A stretch of 64,000 nt of DNA from Finegoldia magna_J (GTDB lineage: Bacteria; Bacillota; Clostridia; Tissierellales; Peptoniphilaceae), in the NCBI RefSeq assembly GCF_002243175.1, contig NZ_NDYF01000012.1, positions 1 to 64,000 of the forward strand. The letters run 5' to 3'. This document shows, piece by piece, positions 1 through 7,764 of this stretch. Each line of letters begins with the position of its first letter. Position 1 is the first letter of the stretch. The notes under the pieces are model-generated. The model saw only the letters and a list, made by a program, of their open reading frames with translations. It did not search any database and was not told where the DNA came from. A program made the position numbers and the translations under genes.

Positions 1-108
1 TTAGTAATCTTCCACCGAGGCTTCTGTCTACTAAATCCCGTTCGACTTGCATGTGTTAAGCACGCCGCCAGCGTTCGTCCTGAGCCAGGATCAAACTCTC
101 AATTTAAT
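1..108 (-). rRNA. rrs: 16S ribosomal RNA, 5' end (partial)
   Basis: The reverse strand reads as the conserved start of bacterial 16S rRNA: the universal forward-primer region (complement of 82-99), the GGCGGCGTGCTTAA block (complement of 57-70) and the ACATGCAAGTCGAACGGG block. Only about the first 108 nucleotides are inside the window; the gene continues beyond position 1. The mature 5' end is placed near 105-110 by comparison with the usual AAATTGAgAGTTTGA start and is approximate. Confidence 0.97.
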
Positions 109-273
109 GTTTGTTTGAAGCTAGCTTTTCAGCTGACTTTTGCTTTTTTATTCTCACCGAATTATTGTTTGGTTTGTACTTCTCTCAAAGTATTTACTTT
201 ATTTAATTTATTAAGGTTCTATAGTTTGTTGTCTTAATGACAACTTACTTCGCACTTTCGTAACGACTTTGTT

Positions 274-302
274 AGTATATCATACAAACTTTTCTTTGTC
301 AA
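274..302 (-). promoter_or_regulatory. rRNA promoter, gene-proximal
   Basis: On the minus strand a perfect TTGACA (297-302) lies 17 bases from TATACT (274-279). This is a near-consensus vegetative promoter firing toward the 16S gene, with a predicted start near 267 and a leader of about 160 nucleotides. Confidence 0.88.
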
Positions 303-459
303 TACTTTTTTTGAAATGTTTTTCATTCAAAATGTGTTTTCATGAAATGTTACTTTAGTGAACTATTATAGTTTACTATCATCATTTCATTTTGTCAAGT
401 GTTTTGTAAAACTTTTTTTATTTCTGTTTTACATGCATTACTTTCTTTTGAGTAATTTA

Positions 460-485
460 AAAAGCACTTAACTCAAAGTGCTTTT
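460..485 (-). terminator. Terminator of the ThrE-type exporter operon
   Basis: A 10-bp perfect inverted repeat (460-469 with 476-485, loop 6) ends in T-rich sequence on the minus strand, 18 bases after the stop codon at 503. The distal rRNA promoter has its -10 box at 488-493, so its predicted start (about 481) falls within the first arm of this hairpin. Confidence 0.75.
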
Positions 486-487
486 AT

Positions 488-516
488 ATAATATCAAGGT
501 TTTTATTTTTTGTCAA
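488..516 (-). promoter_or_regulatory. rRNA promoter, gene-distal
   Basis: Minus-strand TTGACA (511-516), 17-base spacer, TATTAT (488-493). The -35 box overlaps the last codons of the exporter subunit gene that ends at 503. It is in tandem with the promoter at 274-302, an arrangement typical of rRNA operons. Confidence 0.8.
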
Positions 517-997
517 GTGTTTTTTTGTTTTTTATTTTAAAAATCGAATTTGTTTGTAAATGCTCTATTGTATTATGCTTTATCGACTTAGATGATAGGG
601 ATGCTACAAGTATTCCAAGAGCTATACTGGCGGCAAATAACATTGCATTTCTCGCATGTGAAAAAGCTAGTTTAGAATTTTGCTGAATTGTGTAATACAT
701 TGTGTAATACATATCTGCCCCTGGAACCAAAGATATTATCCCCGGTATTACAAAAACCGTAACTGGCATGTGAACTTTCCTTGAAGCTATCTCTCCTATT
801 ATTCCTACAGCTATTGATGCAAACAAAGCCGCGATAAATTTGTTATTTAAAATTATTGTTAAATATTTGTAAACGAACCACGCTACAAATCCAGATACCA
901 TAACTATTTTATAAGATCTTTTTGGTGAATCGTAAAATAGTGAAAATCCTAATGTGGCAAATGATGAAATGATTGATTCTATAATTATATATAACAT
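503..997 (-). CDS. Threonine/serine exporter-type membrane protein, small subunit (DUF3815/YjjB-like)
   Basis: A 164-residue, strongly hydrophobic protein with about four or five membrane segments and the PxxxxxVPGxxxLVPGADMYY pattern (residues about 78-98) found in the short half of split ThrE transporters (YjjB/DUF3815). The family exports small molecules such as threonine, serine or dicarboxylates with a YjjP-type partner, and here the partner lies directly upstream. Stop and start overlap as TAATG at 995-999, implying translational coupling. The C-terminus is basic (IKNKKTLDKK). Substrate cannot be read from sequence. Confidence 0.85.
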   Translation of the reverse strand: MLYIIIESIISSFATLGFSLFYDSPKRSYKIVMVSGFVAWFVYKYLTIILNNKFIAALFASIAVGIIGEIASRKVHMPVTVFVIPGIISLVPGADMYYTMYYTIQQNSKLAFSHARNAMLFAASIALGILVASLSSKSIKHNTIEHLQTNSIFKIKNKKTLDKK

Positions 998-1791
998 TAG
1001 ATTGCCTCCATCATAACCGCAAAATATAGTATACTACCAACGCCTAGAGCTATACTCAACGCTGTGATCACAGCATTAATCATAGAACTTATCCCAGATA
1101 ATAAATCTCCACTTAGTACGTCTCTAACAGAGTTTGTAATGGACACTCCAGGAACAAATGGCATGATACAACCTACGATAATACTGTTCATATCTAAAGC
1201 CACACTAAAGATTCCAAAAATTTTCAATGTAACTAATGTTAGAAATGTCATAAACGCAACTGTAATATATGTATTAACAAATTGTGGATTTTCTTTTCTT
1301 TGAAAAAATCTGAATACTAACATTTCTAATATAGATATAAAGAAAGCTACGATAGGTTCAATAATACCACCCACTAATAAATGCGCAAATAATCCAGAAG
1401 CAGCAGATGCGCCTAGGATGTAAAGTTTTTTATCGACAGTTCTGTTATCTATTTTATTTATTATTTCTATTGACTCATCCAAAGTATACACATCTTTTAC
1501 AAAATTTCTGGAAAAATCATTAATTTGGTGAATCTTCCACAAATTTGTAGCCTTTGGAATTGTTCTTCTCATAGTCACAAGATCTCCAAAATCAAAACTC
1601 AAACATATAATGATACAAGTATAAGATACAAATACATTAATTTTATTAACTTTTTGAATACTTTTACTCATTCTAAAAGCTGTATCTTCTACACGATATG
1701 TTTCCGCGCCACTCTCAAGCAAAATTCTTGCAGTATCAGCGACTACATCCATTAAATCTTGGCAATCTTCTTTTGTTTTAACGAATTGCAA
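997..1791 (-). CDS. Threonine/serine exporter-type membrane protein, large subunit (DUF1212/YjjP-like)
   Basis: The N-terminal half is soluble (ARILLESGAETYRVEDT, typical of ThrE/YjjP proteins) and the C-terminal half carries about five membrane helices with FVPGVSITNSVRDVLSGD-type sequence. I place the start at TTG 1791, because GGAGGAG lies 5 bases upstream; the longer reading from ATG 1833 would run through the ribosome-binding site of the divergent gene. It forms a two-gene operon with the small subunit. A transporter role is well supported by family; the substrate is inference. Confidence 0.85.
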   Translation of the reverse strand: MQFVKTKEDCQDLMDVVADTARILLESGAETYRVEDTAFRMSKSIQKVNKINVFVSYTCIIICLSFDFGDLVTMRRTIPKATNLWKIHQINDFSRNFVKDVYTLDESIEIINKIDNRTVDKKLYILGASAASGLFAHLLVGGIIEPIVAFFISILEMLVFRFFQRKENPQFVNTYITVAFMTFLTLVTLKIFGIFSVALDMNSIIVGCIMPFVPGVSITNSVRDVLSGDLLSGISSMINAVITALSIALGVGSILYFAVMMEAI

Positions 1792-1822
1792 AATATCTCC
1801 TCCAATATTAAAATTATAACAT
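1786..1822. promoter_or_regulatory. Divergent overlapping promoters, exporter / nitroreductase
   Basis: Plus strand: TTGCAA (1786-1791), 17 bases, TAAAAT (1809-1814), then AGGAGG before ATG 1836. Minus strand: an extended -10 TGTTATAAT (complement of about 1813-1821) ahead of the exporter. The two promoters occupy the same 35 bases, and the plus -35 box overlaps the TTG start codon of the exporter gene, so they probably exclude each other. Confidence 0.55.
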
Positions 1823-1835
1823 ATAGGAGGCAATT

Positions 1836-2339
1836 ATGGATATTATCAAAAACAGAAGATCGAGAAGAAATTTTACATCTAAAAAGGTATCAATAGAAGA
1901 TATCAAACAAATCGTAGAAGCTGGAACCTTTGCTCCTACTGGAATGAACAAACAAGACAACATAATAGTTGCTATCTCTGATGATCGTACAATGGAAAAT
2001 TTATTAAAATCTATCAGAAAACACTTAAATAATGAAAACTACAACGGTTTTTATAATTGCAAAAATATGATTTTGCTTTTGAGTCCTCACGATAATAGAA
2101 ATAGAAAGTTCGACTGTGGATGCATTATGCAAAATATGATGTTAAAAGCTTGTGAATTAAATGTAGCGAATGTATGGATTAATCAGTTTTATGATTCCTA
2201 TGATAGTGAACCTATCAGAAAATTTCTACAATCTATAGACATCGATGACGATTACGAAATTACTTGTGCTCTTGCTTTGGGTCACAGCGATGAAATTCCA
2301 AAAATCAAACCAAACAAATTTATAACTAAATTTATCTAA
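1836..2339 (+). CDS. Nitroreductase family protein
   Basis: A 167-residue protein of the FMN-dependent nitroreductase fold. The N-terminal signature is clear: MDIIKNRRSRRNFTSKKVS followed by IKQIVEAGTFAPTGMNKQD, where the Arg-Ser-Arg-Arg and the later P-S/T-x-x-N-x-Q type segment bind FMN. Near the C-terminus, ALALGHSDEIPKIKPNK matches the usual ALGYP-like end. The family reduces nitro compounds, flavins or quinones with NAD(P)H; the true substrate is unknown. It has its own AGGAGG site and is divergent from the exporter operon. Confidence 0.85.
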   Translation: MDIIKNRRSRRNFTSKKVSIEDIKQIVEAGTFAPTGMNKQDNIIVAISDDRTMENLLKSIRKHLNNENYNGFYNCKNMILLLSPHDNRNRKFDCGCIMQNMMLKACELNVANVWINQFYDSYDSEPIRKFLQSIDIDDDYEITCALALGHSDEIPKIKPNKFITKFI

Positions 2340-2345
2340 AAAATA

Positions 2346-2385
2346 GATCGATTGAATCTGACTTATAATCAGTTTTCAATCGATC
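2346..2385. terminator. Bidirectional terminator, nitroreductase / nqrF
   Basis: An 11-bp perfect inverted repeat (GATCGATTGAA at 2346-2356, TTCAATCGATC at 2375-2385) followed by a T-rich run on the plus strand and flanked by A-rich sequence on the other side. It lies between two converging stop codons (2339 and 2393). Confidence 0.85.
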
Positions 2386-2392
2386 TTTTATT

Positions 2393-3508
2393 TTAGAAGT
2401 TATCGTAATAAATTCTGTCGTCAGTTACTCCAACTTCGTTCAATGCTTTTGTCAAAGATTCTATCATTCTTGGAGATCCGCACAAGTAAGCTGAGCTGTT
2501 CTTTCCAGTTTCTTTGCAATATTTCTTGATTGCATCATCAGCATGTCCAGTTTCTCCTTCCCAATTCATTTCAGGAGTTGTTCTTGACAATACTGGAATA
2601 AATTTGAAATCGTACAAATCTTCTTCAAATTGTTTCAATTCATCTAACAAGAATAAATCATCTGGAGTTTTGGCCCCAAAGTAAAATCTTGCTTTTCTCT
2701 TAATATCATGATCTCTCATGTGGTTAAGGATAGATCTTATTGGTGCAAAACCAGTTCCCGCTGCTCCCAATATGATTTCCGTATCTTCATCGTGATAGTA
2801 GAAATCACCATAAGGACCATTAATAGTAACCTTGTCACCTTCTTTAAGAACTTTGTGACAATAAGTTGTACATATACCCTTGGTATAACCAATTAACAAT
2901 TCGATATGTTTTTCATCTCTGATACTAGAAGCAATAGAATAAGCTCTGAATACTTCTTCATCTGATCCTTCATATCCATCGCCTTTTGGATATTCTTCTG
3001 CTTTTAATTGTACATATTGACCAGGTTTAAATTTGATAGTTTCTCCTTCTGGAAGTTCAAATCTAAACTTAGTAATTCTATCAGTCAAAGGTAATTTTTC
3101 AACAAGAGTTGTTTCGTATTCTTTTACGTTAAATAACTCTTCTGGAATTTGAATCGAAATATCTTTTTTGACTTTTACTTGACAAGATAATCTAACACTA
3201 TCGTTAAGTTCATCTTCTGTTAACATTGGTTTTTCTGTAGCAAGTACTGGACCTGCTCCATCCAAAACTTTTACTTTACAATAACCACATGATCCCTTAC
3301 CACCACAAGCTGATGGAATGAATACTTTTTGGTTTCTAAGTGTAGATAATAAACTATCTCCACCATCTACAGTAAATTCTTTATCGTTATTAATAGTTAG
3401 TTTTACTTCACCATAATCTGCAATGTACTTATCTGCAAATGAAAGCAACAATGCAAATAACGCACACAACACAGATACTACAATTGTTGTAATAATTATT
3501 TGTCCCAT
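2393..3508 (-). CDS. nqrF: Na+-translocating NADH:quinone reductase subunit F
   Basis: A 371-residue electron-entry subunit. It has one N-terminal membrane helix (about 4-24) and a [2Fe-2S] ferredoxin domain with Cys68, Cys74, Cys77 and Cys109 in the NqrF spacing. A ferredoxin-reductase module follows, with RAYSIAS for FAD (about 190) and GAAGTGFAPIRS for NADH. NqrF oxidises NADH and passes electrons through FAD and the Fe-S centre to the membrane subunits. This domain set separates NQR from Rnf, which uses RnfB/RnfC instead. It is the last gene of nqrBCDEF, 9 bases after nqrE. Confidence 0.95.
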   Translation of the reverse strand: MGQIIITTIVVSVLCALFALLLSFADKYIADYGEVKLTINNDKEFTVDGGDSLLSTLRNQKVFIPSACGGKGSCGYCKVKVLDGAGPVLATEKPMLTEDELNDSVRLSCQVKVKKDISIQIPEELFNVKEYETTLVEKLPLTDRITKFRFELPEGETIKFKPGQYVQLKAEEYPKGDGYEGSDEEVFRAYSIASSIRDEKHIELLIGYTKGICTTYCHKVLKEGDKVTINGPYGDFYYHDEDTEIILGAAGTGFAPIRSILNHMRDHDIKRKARFYFGAKTPDDLFLLDELKQFEEDLYDFKFIPVLSRTTPEMNWEGETGHADDAIKKYCKETGKNSSAYLCGSPRMIESLTKALNEVGVTDDRIYYDNF

Positions 3509-3517
3509 GATTCCTCC

Positions 3518-4102
3518 TTATGATATTTGAACTATACCAGAGAATCCGATGAATGCCATCGCCATGATTCCAGTTATAATTAAAGTTAAAGGAGATCCTT
3601 GGAGACCTTTTGGTACAGATGAATCCTTGATTTTGGATCTAATTCCAGCCATTGATACAATTGCTAACATCCAACCAAGTCCACTTCCTATTGCAAATCC
3701 TACTGTTTGCAAGAAGTTGTAGTTTCTGATTACCATGAACAAACTTACCCCTAAAATTGCACAGTTTACTGTGATAAGTGGCAAGAATATTCCAAGAGCG
3801 TAATACAAATTTGGAACGTATTTTTCCAAAATCATTTCCAATAATTGAACAAATGCTGCTATCGATATAATAAAAATTATATACCTCAAATATTCTATAT
3901 TAAATCTTACAACTAATTTATATAAGAAAAAGTTGATTATAGTTGTGATCGTCAATACAAATGTTACAGCTATTCCCAATCCTGTTGCAGTTTCAATTTC
4001 TTTACTTACTGCTATAAATGAACACATTCCCAAAAAGTTTGAGAAAATCATATTTGAAGTAAAGATTGATGCAAAAAATATAACTAAAGGACTAATCGTC
4101 AT
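3518..4102 (-). CDS. nqrE: Na+-NQR subunit E
   Basis: A 194-residue protein with six membrane helices. NCAILGVSLFMVIRNY and GSGLGWMLAIVSMAGIR match NqrE better than its Rnf homologue RnfA. With NqrD it forms the inverted-repeat pair of subunits that holds an iron centre in the membrane and lies on the Na+ path. Its start overlaps the nqrD stop at 4102. A family Cys near the N-terminus (NFLGMCSF) is present. Confidence 0.93.
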   Translation of the reverse strand: MTISPLVIFFASIFTSNMIFSNFLGMCSFIAVSKEIETATGLGIAVTFVLTITTIINFFLYKLVVRFNIEYLRYIIFIISIAAFVQLLEMILEKYVPNLYYALGIFLPLITVNCAILGVSLFMVIRNYNFLQTVGFAIGSGLGWMLAIVSMAGIRSKIKDSSVPKGLQGSPLTLIITGIMAMAFIGFSGIVQIS

Positions 4103-4716
4103 TACTTAGCATCTCCTTCCTTTTTAAGATGAGCATTAGCGATCCACATAACTATAGGTAAAATGAAGAACGCTGCTGGTGGCATAACCATCATTGTCCA
4201 TGGCACAAAACTTTCAGGCATTATTCTGATTCCGAATACACTACCGAATCCCAATAATTCTCTGATTAAAGCTATGAGCACAAGAACTACAGTATAACCT
4301 AAGCCTGATGCCACACCATCTACAAAACTACTTACAGGATCGTTGCTGATAGCAAATGCTTCTGCACGTCCCATTATTATACAGTTGGTAATAATCAAAC
4401 CAACGTAAGGTCCTAATGTTTTACTCATTTCTGGCATGTAAGCCTTCAAGAAAATATCAACTATTATTACGAAGAATGCAATAATAAATACTTGAACCAT
4501 CATACGAATGTGTTTTGGAGTTACTTTTCTAAGTAAACTAATCAAAAACGATGAACATCCTGTAACAAAAGCTAATGCAAGTCCCATAACTAAGGAGTTC
4601 ATACATAAGTTTGTTACTGCTAATGTGGAACAAATTCCTATAACTTGAATAAGAACAGGGTTGTCATCAAGCAATCCATTTTTCAATAATTTAGTATATT
4701 TATTTGAATTAGCCAT
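4102..4716 (-). CDS. nqrD: Na+-NQR subunit D
   Basis: A 204-residue, six-helix membrane protein. NPVLIQVIGICSTLAVT and TNCIIMGRAEAFA are NqrD signatures; the conserved Cys residues in GICS and NCI are candidate iron ligands in the NqrD/NqrE pair. It overlaps nqrC at 4716 and nqrE at 4102 by single bases, so the subunits are translationally coupled. Confidence 0.93.
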   Translation of the reverse strand: MANSNKYTKLLKNGLLDDNPVLIQVIGICSTLAVTNLCMNSLVMGLALAFVTGCSSFLISLLRKVTPKHIRMMVQVFIIAFFVIIVDIFLKAYMPEMSKTLGPYVGLIITNCIIMGRAEAFAISNDPVSSFVDGVASGLGYTVVLVLIALIRELLGFGSVFGIRIMPESFVPWTMMVMPPAAFFILPIVMWIANAHLKKEGDAK

Positions 4717-5321
4717 TATTTACCTCCATTCTTAATAAACTCATTCACATCTTCATTAATCATATTCACAACAAATGTAGATGTTTGAGTTGCACCACTT
4801 ATAGCATCAATATTTCCACCATTTGCTGGTTTATTGATTACAATTTTGCCGTCAACAGGTTTTGAAATATCCAAATCTCTGTATTGGTTTTTGTATTCAT
4901 CTTCTGTGATACGTCCACCCAAACCAGGAGTTTCGTCTTGTTTAATGAATTCTATTCCAACAAGTTTTTTCATATCTTTAGTTATTCCTACATATCCACT
5001 GATTGAACCCCAAAGACCAGGTCCGTTAATAGGAACTGCGTAAGCTTTTTCTTCACCATCTTGTTTTAAAATGTAAAGTTTGCTGTCTTTGTAGTCTTCT
5101 TCTACGACATTGTCTTTGAAAGTCTTGTCAATGTTTGATGCAGAAGTATCTTCAGGTAAGATATTAAATACATTCAAAATCTTATGTTTTAATTCGATAT
5201 CTTGATTAAATTTTACTGTAGGAGTTGTAACTTGATTTAACAAAGCCAACGCTAATGTCAAAACTAGTGTCAATCCCAACATAAAAATTACTGGATATAC
5301 GACTGATTTTTTCTTAGCCAT
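4716..5321 (-). CDS. nqrC: Na+-NQR subunit C, flavinylated
   Basis: A 201-residue protein with one N-terminal membrane helix (about 10-29) and an extracytoplasmic FMN-binding domain. The flavinylation motif is intact: DAISGATQTS with Thr178 as the predicted covalent FMN site (S175-G-A-T178). PGLGGRI at about 132 is also typical of NqrC/RnfG. It overlaps nqrB by 8 bases. The FMN would need an ApbE-type transferase, which is not in this window. Confidence 0.93.
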   Translation of the reverse strand: MAKKKSVVYPVIFMLGLTLVLTLALALLNQVTTPTVKFNQDIELKHKILNVFNILPEDTSASNIDKTFKDNVVEEDYKDSKLYILKQDGEEKAYAVPINGPGLWGSISGYVGITKDMKKLVGIEFIKQDETPGLGGRITEDEYKNQYRDLDISKPVDGKIVINKPANGGNIDAISGATQTSTFVVNMINEDVNEFIKNGGK

Positions 5322-6300
5322 TAACCTTGACCTCCTTATTTGATTTTGCTTTTTTATTAGATTGAACTTTATTTACACAATAATCAATTATTGGTGCAAA
5401 AGTATTGCCAATAAGAACCGCAAACATAACACCACCTGCAAATAGTGCAAATCCTCTGATAATTACAGTTACAATTCCTATTATGAAACCATAAATCCAT
5501 TTACCAATTGGAGTCTTAGCTGCAGATACAGGATCTGTTGCCATGAATACAGTACCGAATAAAAATCCTCCCATTAACATTCCATAAATAGGATTAGGAA
5601 CAGAAGTTACACCCATTGCGTTAAAAATTAAACTTAATACGCAAAAACCAAGCACACTTCCCGCCATAATTTGCCAGCTTGCAACTTTTTTATAAATCAA
5701 ATAAATTGCTCCAATAATAATCAAAACTTTGCAAGTTTCGCCGATAACGCCAGGAATTTGTCCCAAAAGCATAGTCGGGATTGTTTCAAATGCTGAGTTA
5801 ACTTTGAAGGCTGTCATTGGAGTTGGTTGTGTCATAGAATCCAATGATTGTGTTAAGTAAGTTCCAAATCCTCCAGGAAAACCACCTACAGCTTTGTTCC
5901 AATAAATAGTCATTTGTTGAGGAAAATTAACATAAATAAATACACGAGCCACTAAGGCTGGATTGAAAACATTTTTTGCAAATCCTCCAAAAACCATCTT
6001 CCCGAAAAATATACCAAACGCTATACCAACTGCCGAAATCCAAAAAGGAATTGATGGTGGTAATGTCATTGTATACAAACAGGATGTGACAATAGCTGCT
6101 TCAGATATTTTGTTTCTTTTGAATATCTTAGCATTAGCCAAATATTCGACAAGGCATGCAACTATTATGTTTAGCAAAAATAATGCTAACACTCTTAGGC
6201 CATAAAAATATATCGCCACCAAAGCAATCGGCAAAAGTGCAAACATAACAGGATGCATCATTTTTTGTTTCATAAAATACTTATTATAAAACTCTTTCAA
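5314..6300 (-). CDS. nqrB: Na+-NQR subunit B
   Basis: Membrane subunit of about 328 residues with FGGFAKNVFNPALVARVF and FMATDPVSAAKTPIGKWIYG, both NqrB-like. The region aligned with the flavinylation motif reads DSMTQPT (157-163 counted from GTG 6309) instead of the usual SGAT, keeping the last Thr. I prefer TTG 6300 as start because AAGGGGTG sits 6 bases before it; GTG 6309 would lie inside that ribosome-binding site. It is the first gene of the operon, with no nqrA before it. Confidence 0.9.
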   Translation of the reverse strand: MKEFYNKYFMKQKMMHPVMFALLPIALVAIYFYGLRVLALFLLNIIVACLVEYLANAKIFKRNKISEAAIVTSCLYTMTLPPSIPFWISAVGIAFGIFFGKMVFGGFAKNVFNPALVARVFIYVNFPQQMTIYWNKAVGGFPGGFGTYLTQSLDSMTQPTPMTAFKVNSAFETIPTMLLGQIPGVIGETCKVLIIIGAIYLIYKKVASWQIMAGSVLGFCVLSLIFNAMGVTSVPNPIYGMLMGGFLFGTVFMATDPVSAAKTPIGKWIYGFIIGIVTVIIRGFALFAGGVMFAVLIGNTFAPIIDYCVNKVQSNKKAKSNKEVKVNG

Positions 6301-6410
6301 ACCTTTCACCCCTTATAAAAATTTTTTATATATAAAACCCATAAAATACGGATTTATTTTCACTACTAAAAGCTTTTCATTATGTACTCGAAAAAATATT
6401 TCTTTTATTT

Positions 6411-6489
6411 ATCATATCATAAAGAGCACCAAAATCAATGATAAAATTTGTTATTTCTAATAAGTAGAATATCTTATGCCAAAGATATT
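6411..6489 (-). promoter_or_regulatory. Promoter region of the nqr operon
   Basis: Minus strand TTGATT (6433-6438), 16 bases, TATGAT (6411-6416) with an upstream TGA, giving an extended -10. About 30 bases further upstream is a perfect 8-bp inverted repeat AATATCTT/AAGATATT (6468-6475, 6482-6489) with a 6-base loop, which could be an operator. The rest of the 270-base gap (6301-6582) shows no gene. Confidence 0.5.
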
Positions 6490-6550
6490 GACCATATATA
6501 ATATACCCATTTAACCATAAAAATAATTATCTCAGATAATTTTCTTCAAT

Positions 6551-6579
6551 AAAAAATCGACCTAAATTAATAGATCGAT
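6551..6579 (-). terminator. Terminator of the flippase-like gene
   Basis: Minus-strand hairpin of 7 bp with one G-U pair (6556-6562 with 6573-6579), followed by six T. It lies 4 bases after the stop codon at 6583. Confidence 0.65.
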
Positions 6580-6582
6580 CTG

Positions 6583-7635
6583 TTATTGTTGATTAAATTT
6601 TATAAGACTGTTGTTTTTCTGATAATTTTTACGATTAGTCTTCACTAATAAAAAGTATAGTCCTGCAAAAGGCACTGCTAAGTAAAATGTCACAAATCTA
6701 TTAATAGCCATTATACTAAACGCCAATGATTTTGGCATAAATGAAGAATACACAAGCATCATGCTTCCTTCGATAACTCCTACACCTCCAGGAATATGAA
6801 CACTCTCAAACGAAATTGTAACCACCGCCTGGATTAGAACAAGAGTCATAAAATTATATGAATTCAATCCAAATGATTTGTACAAAATCGCAGGAATTGC
6901 AAACGAAAACAAAAGCATTGGAATTGATATGCACAATAATTTTGCAAAAACTTTTTTATTGTTAATTAAAAACTTCCCGAAATTCTTGTGTTCTTCTATG
7001 GTTTTTGTAATATCTTCTTCTGACTTGCTGAAGCGTTTAAGAATTTTAAATTTGGAAAATATTGTGTTGAAAAATCTAATTACTCTAGACGCCAATTCGC
7101 TATCAAACATCAAAAATCCTATTCCTATTACCAAGACCAATTGACACGCTATTCCATATATAACCAAGTACTTAAACTCAGAAATCGACGCAATTTTTCC
7201 TACTAATCCAAAAATCATTGCTACAAAGAAAATAATTACCATGGACAAATGATAAATCCAATTAAAAGAAAGTAGTGAATTAATTGTAGTCAATGAATCA
7301 ATGTTATCCGTTCTCATTGTATGATATTGCAATGGTTGACCAAGGCTACCTCCTGGAGATATCATACTGAAAAAATAATCCGTAAATGTATATCCAAAGC
7401 ACCTTTTAAAAGATACATCATAGCCTTGTATCCTTAGAAGATATTTGTACGATATAGCTTCCAATAGAAAAAACATAAACATGGTCATAACACATGCCAC
7501 TATGTAAACTGGTCCTATCTTTTTTATTACATCAAAAGCATCATCTGCTCCAATTTTATTTTTTATGAAAAAAATTACTCCTGCACTAAATGCAAATACT
7601 AAAATTGCTCTTAAAATCGTGTTTTTGTTCTTCAT
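6583..7635 (-). CDS. Lysylphosphatidylglycerol synthase TM-region-like protein (UPF0104/YbhN family)
   Basis: About 350 residues with about eight membrane helices and the family pattern SPGGSLGQPLQYHTMR (near residue 100) and VHIPGGVGVIEGSMM (near 300). It matches the flippase half of MprF, but lacks the soluble lysyl-transfer domain. Stand-alone members are thought to move or bind lipids; the substrate here is unknown. I use ATG 7635 because GAGGTG precedes it; the longer reading from 7665 has no ribosome-binding site. It is transcribed alone. Confidence 0.8.
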   Translation of the reverse strand: MKNKNTILRAILVFAFSAGVIFFIKNKIGADDAFDVIKKIGPVYIVACVMTMFMFFLLEAISYKYLLRIQGYDVSFKRCFGYTFTDYFFSMISPGGSLGQPLQYHTMRTDNIDSLTTINSLLSFNWIYHLSMVIIFFVAMIFGLVGKIASISEFKYLVIYGIACQLVLVIGIGFLMFDSELASRVIRFFNTIFSKFKILKRFSKSEEDITKTIEEHKNFGKFLINNKKVFAKLLCISIPMLLFSFAIPAILYKSFGLNSYNFMTLVLIQAVVTISFESVHIPGGVGVIEGSMMLVYSSFMPKSLAFSIMAINRFVTFYLAVPFAGLYFLLVKTNRKNYQKNNSLIKFNQQ

Positions 7636-7655
7636 GTTGCACCTCATCTGATAAA

Positions 7656-7685
7656 AGTATACCATTAGTATAGTACAGTTTGCAA
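7656..7685 (-). promoter_or_regulatory. Promoter of the flippase-like gene
   Basis: Minus-strand TTGCAA (7680-7685), 18 bases, TATACT (7656-7661) preceded by TGG, an extended -10 form. Confidence 0.6.
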
Positions 7686-7731
7686 TTAGTTTTTTTCATT
7701 GTTGACTTTTTGTATACTTTTGAACGTAAAA

Positions 7732-7759
7732 TAGCCTACCGAAATTAATCAGTAGGCTA
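7732..7759 (-). terminator. Terminator of ileS
   Basis: An 8-bp perfect inverted repeat TAGCCTAC/GTAGGCTA (7732-7739, 7752-7759), just downstream of the ileS stop at 7765, followed on the minus strand by TTTTA. The T run is short. Confidence 0.65.
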
Positions 7760-7764
7760 ATTAG

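Larger units (their letters stand above)
109..487 (-). other. rRNA operon leader region
   Basis: About 380 bases without a protein gene between the 16S start and the exporter genes. It holds two strong promoters (274-302, 488-516), the exporter terminator (460-485) and a small perfect hairpin at 228-244 (arms GTTGTC/GACAAC) that would form early in the rRNA leader. I looked for a boxA antitermination element and found no convincing match. Nothing suggests a small gene. Confidence 0.75.

Noticed and set aside
365..398. A possible third rRNA promoter with TTGACA (393-398) and TATAAT (365-370) on the minus strand
   Set aside because: The spacing between the boxes is 22 bases, too long for a normal vegetative promoter; no better pairing was found.
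1792..1833. N-terminal extension of the large exporter subunit from ATG 1833
   Set aside because: The ATG lies within the ribosome-binding region of the divergent nitroreductase and has no upstream site; TTG 1791 has a good one.
2393..6300. Reading the operon as Rnf (rnfD, G, E, A)
   Set aside because: The last gene has NqrF domains (2Fe-2S plus FAD/NADH module) instead of RnfB/RnfC, and the D and E subunits match NQR sequence patterns more closely.
7701..7722. A plus-strand promoter-like TTGACT...TATACT between ileS and the flippase-like gene
   Set aside because: The boxes are only a few bases apart and no plus-strand gene follows.
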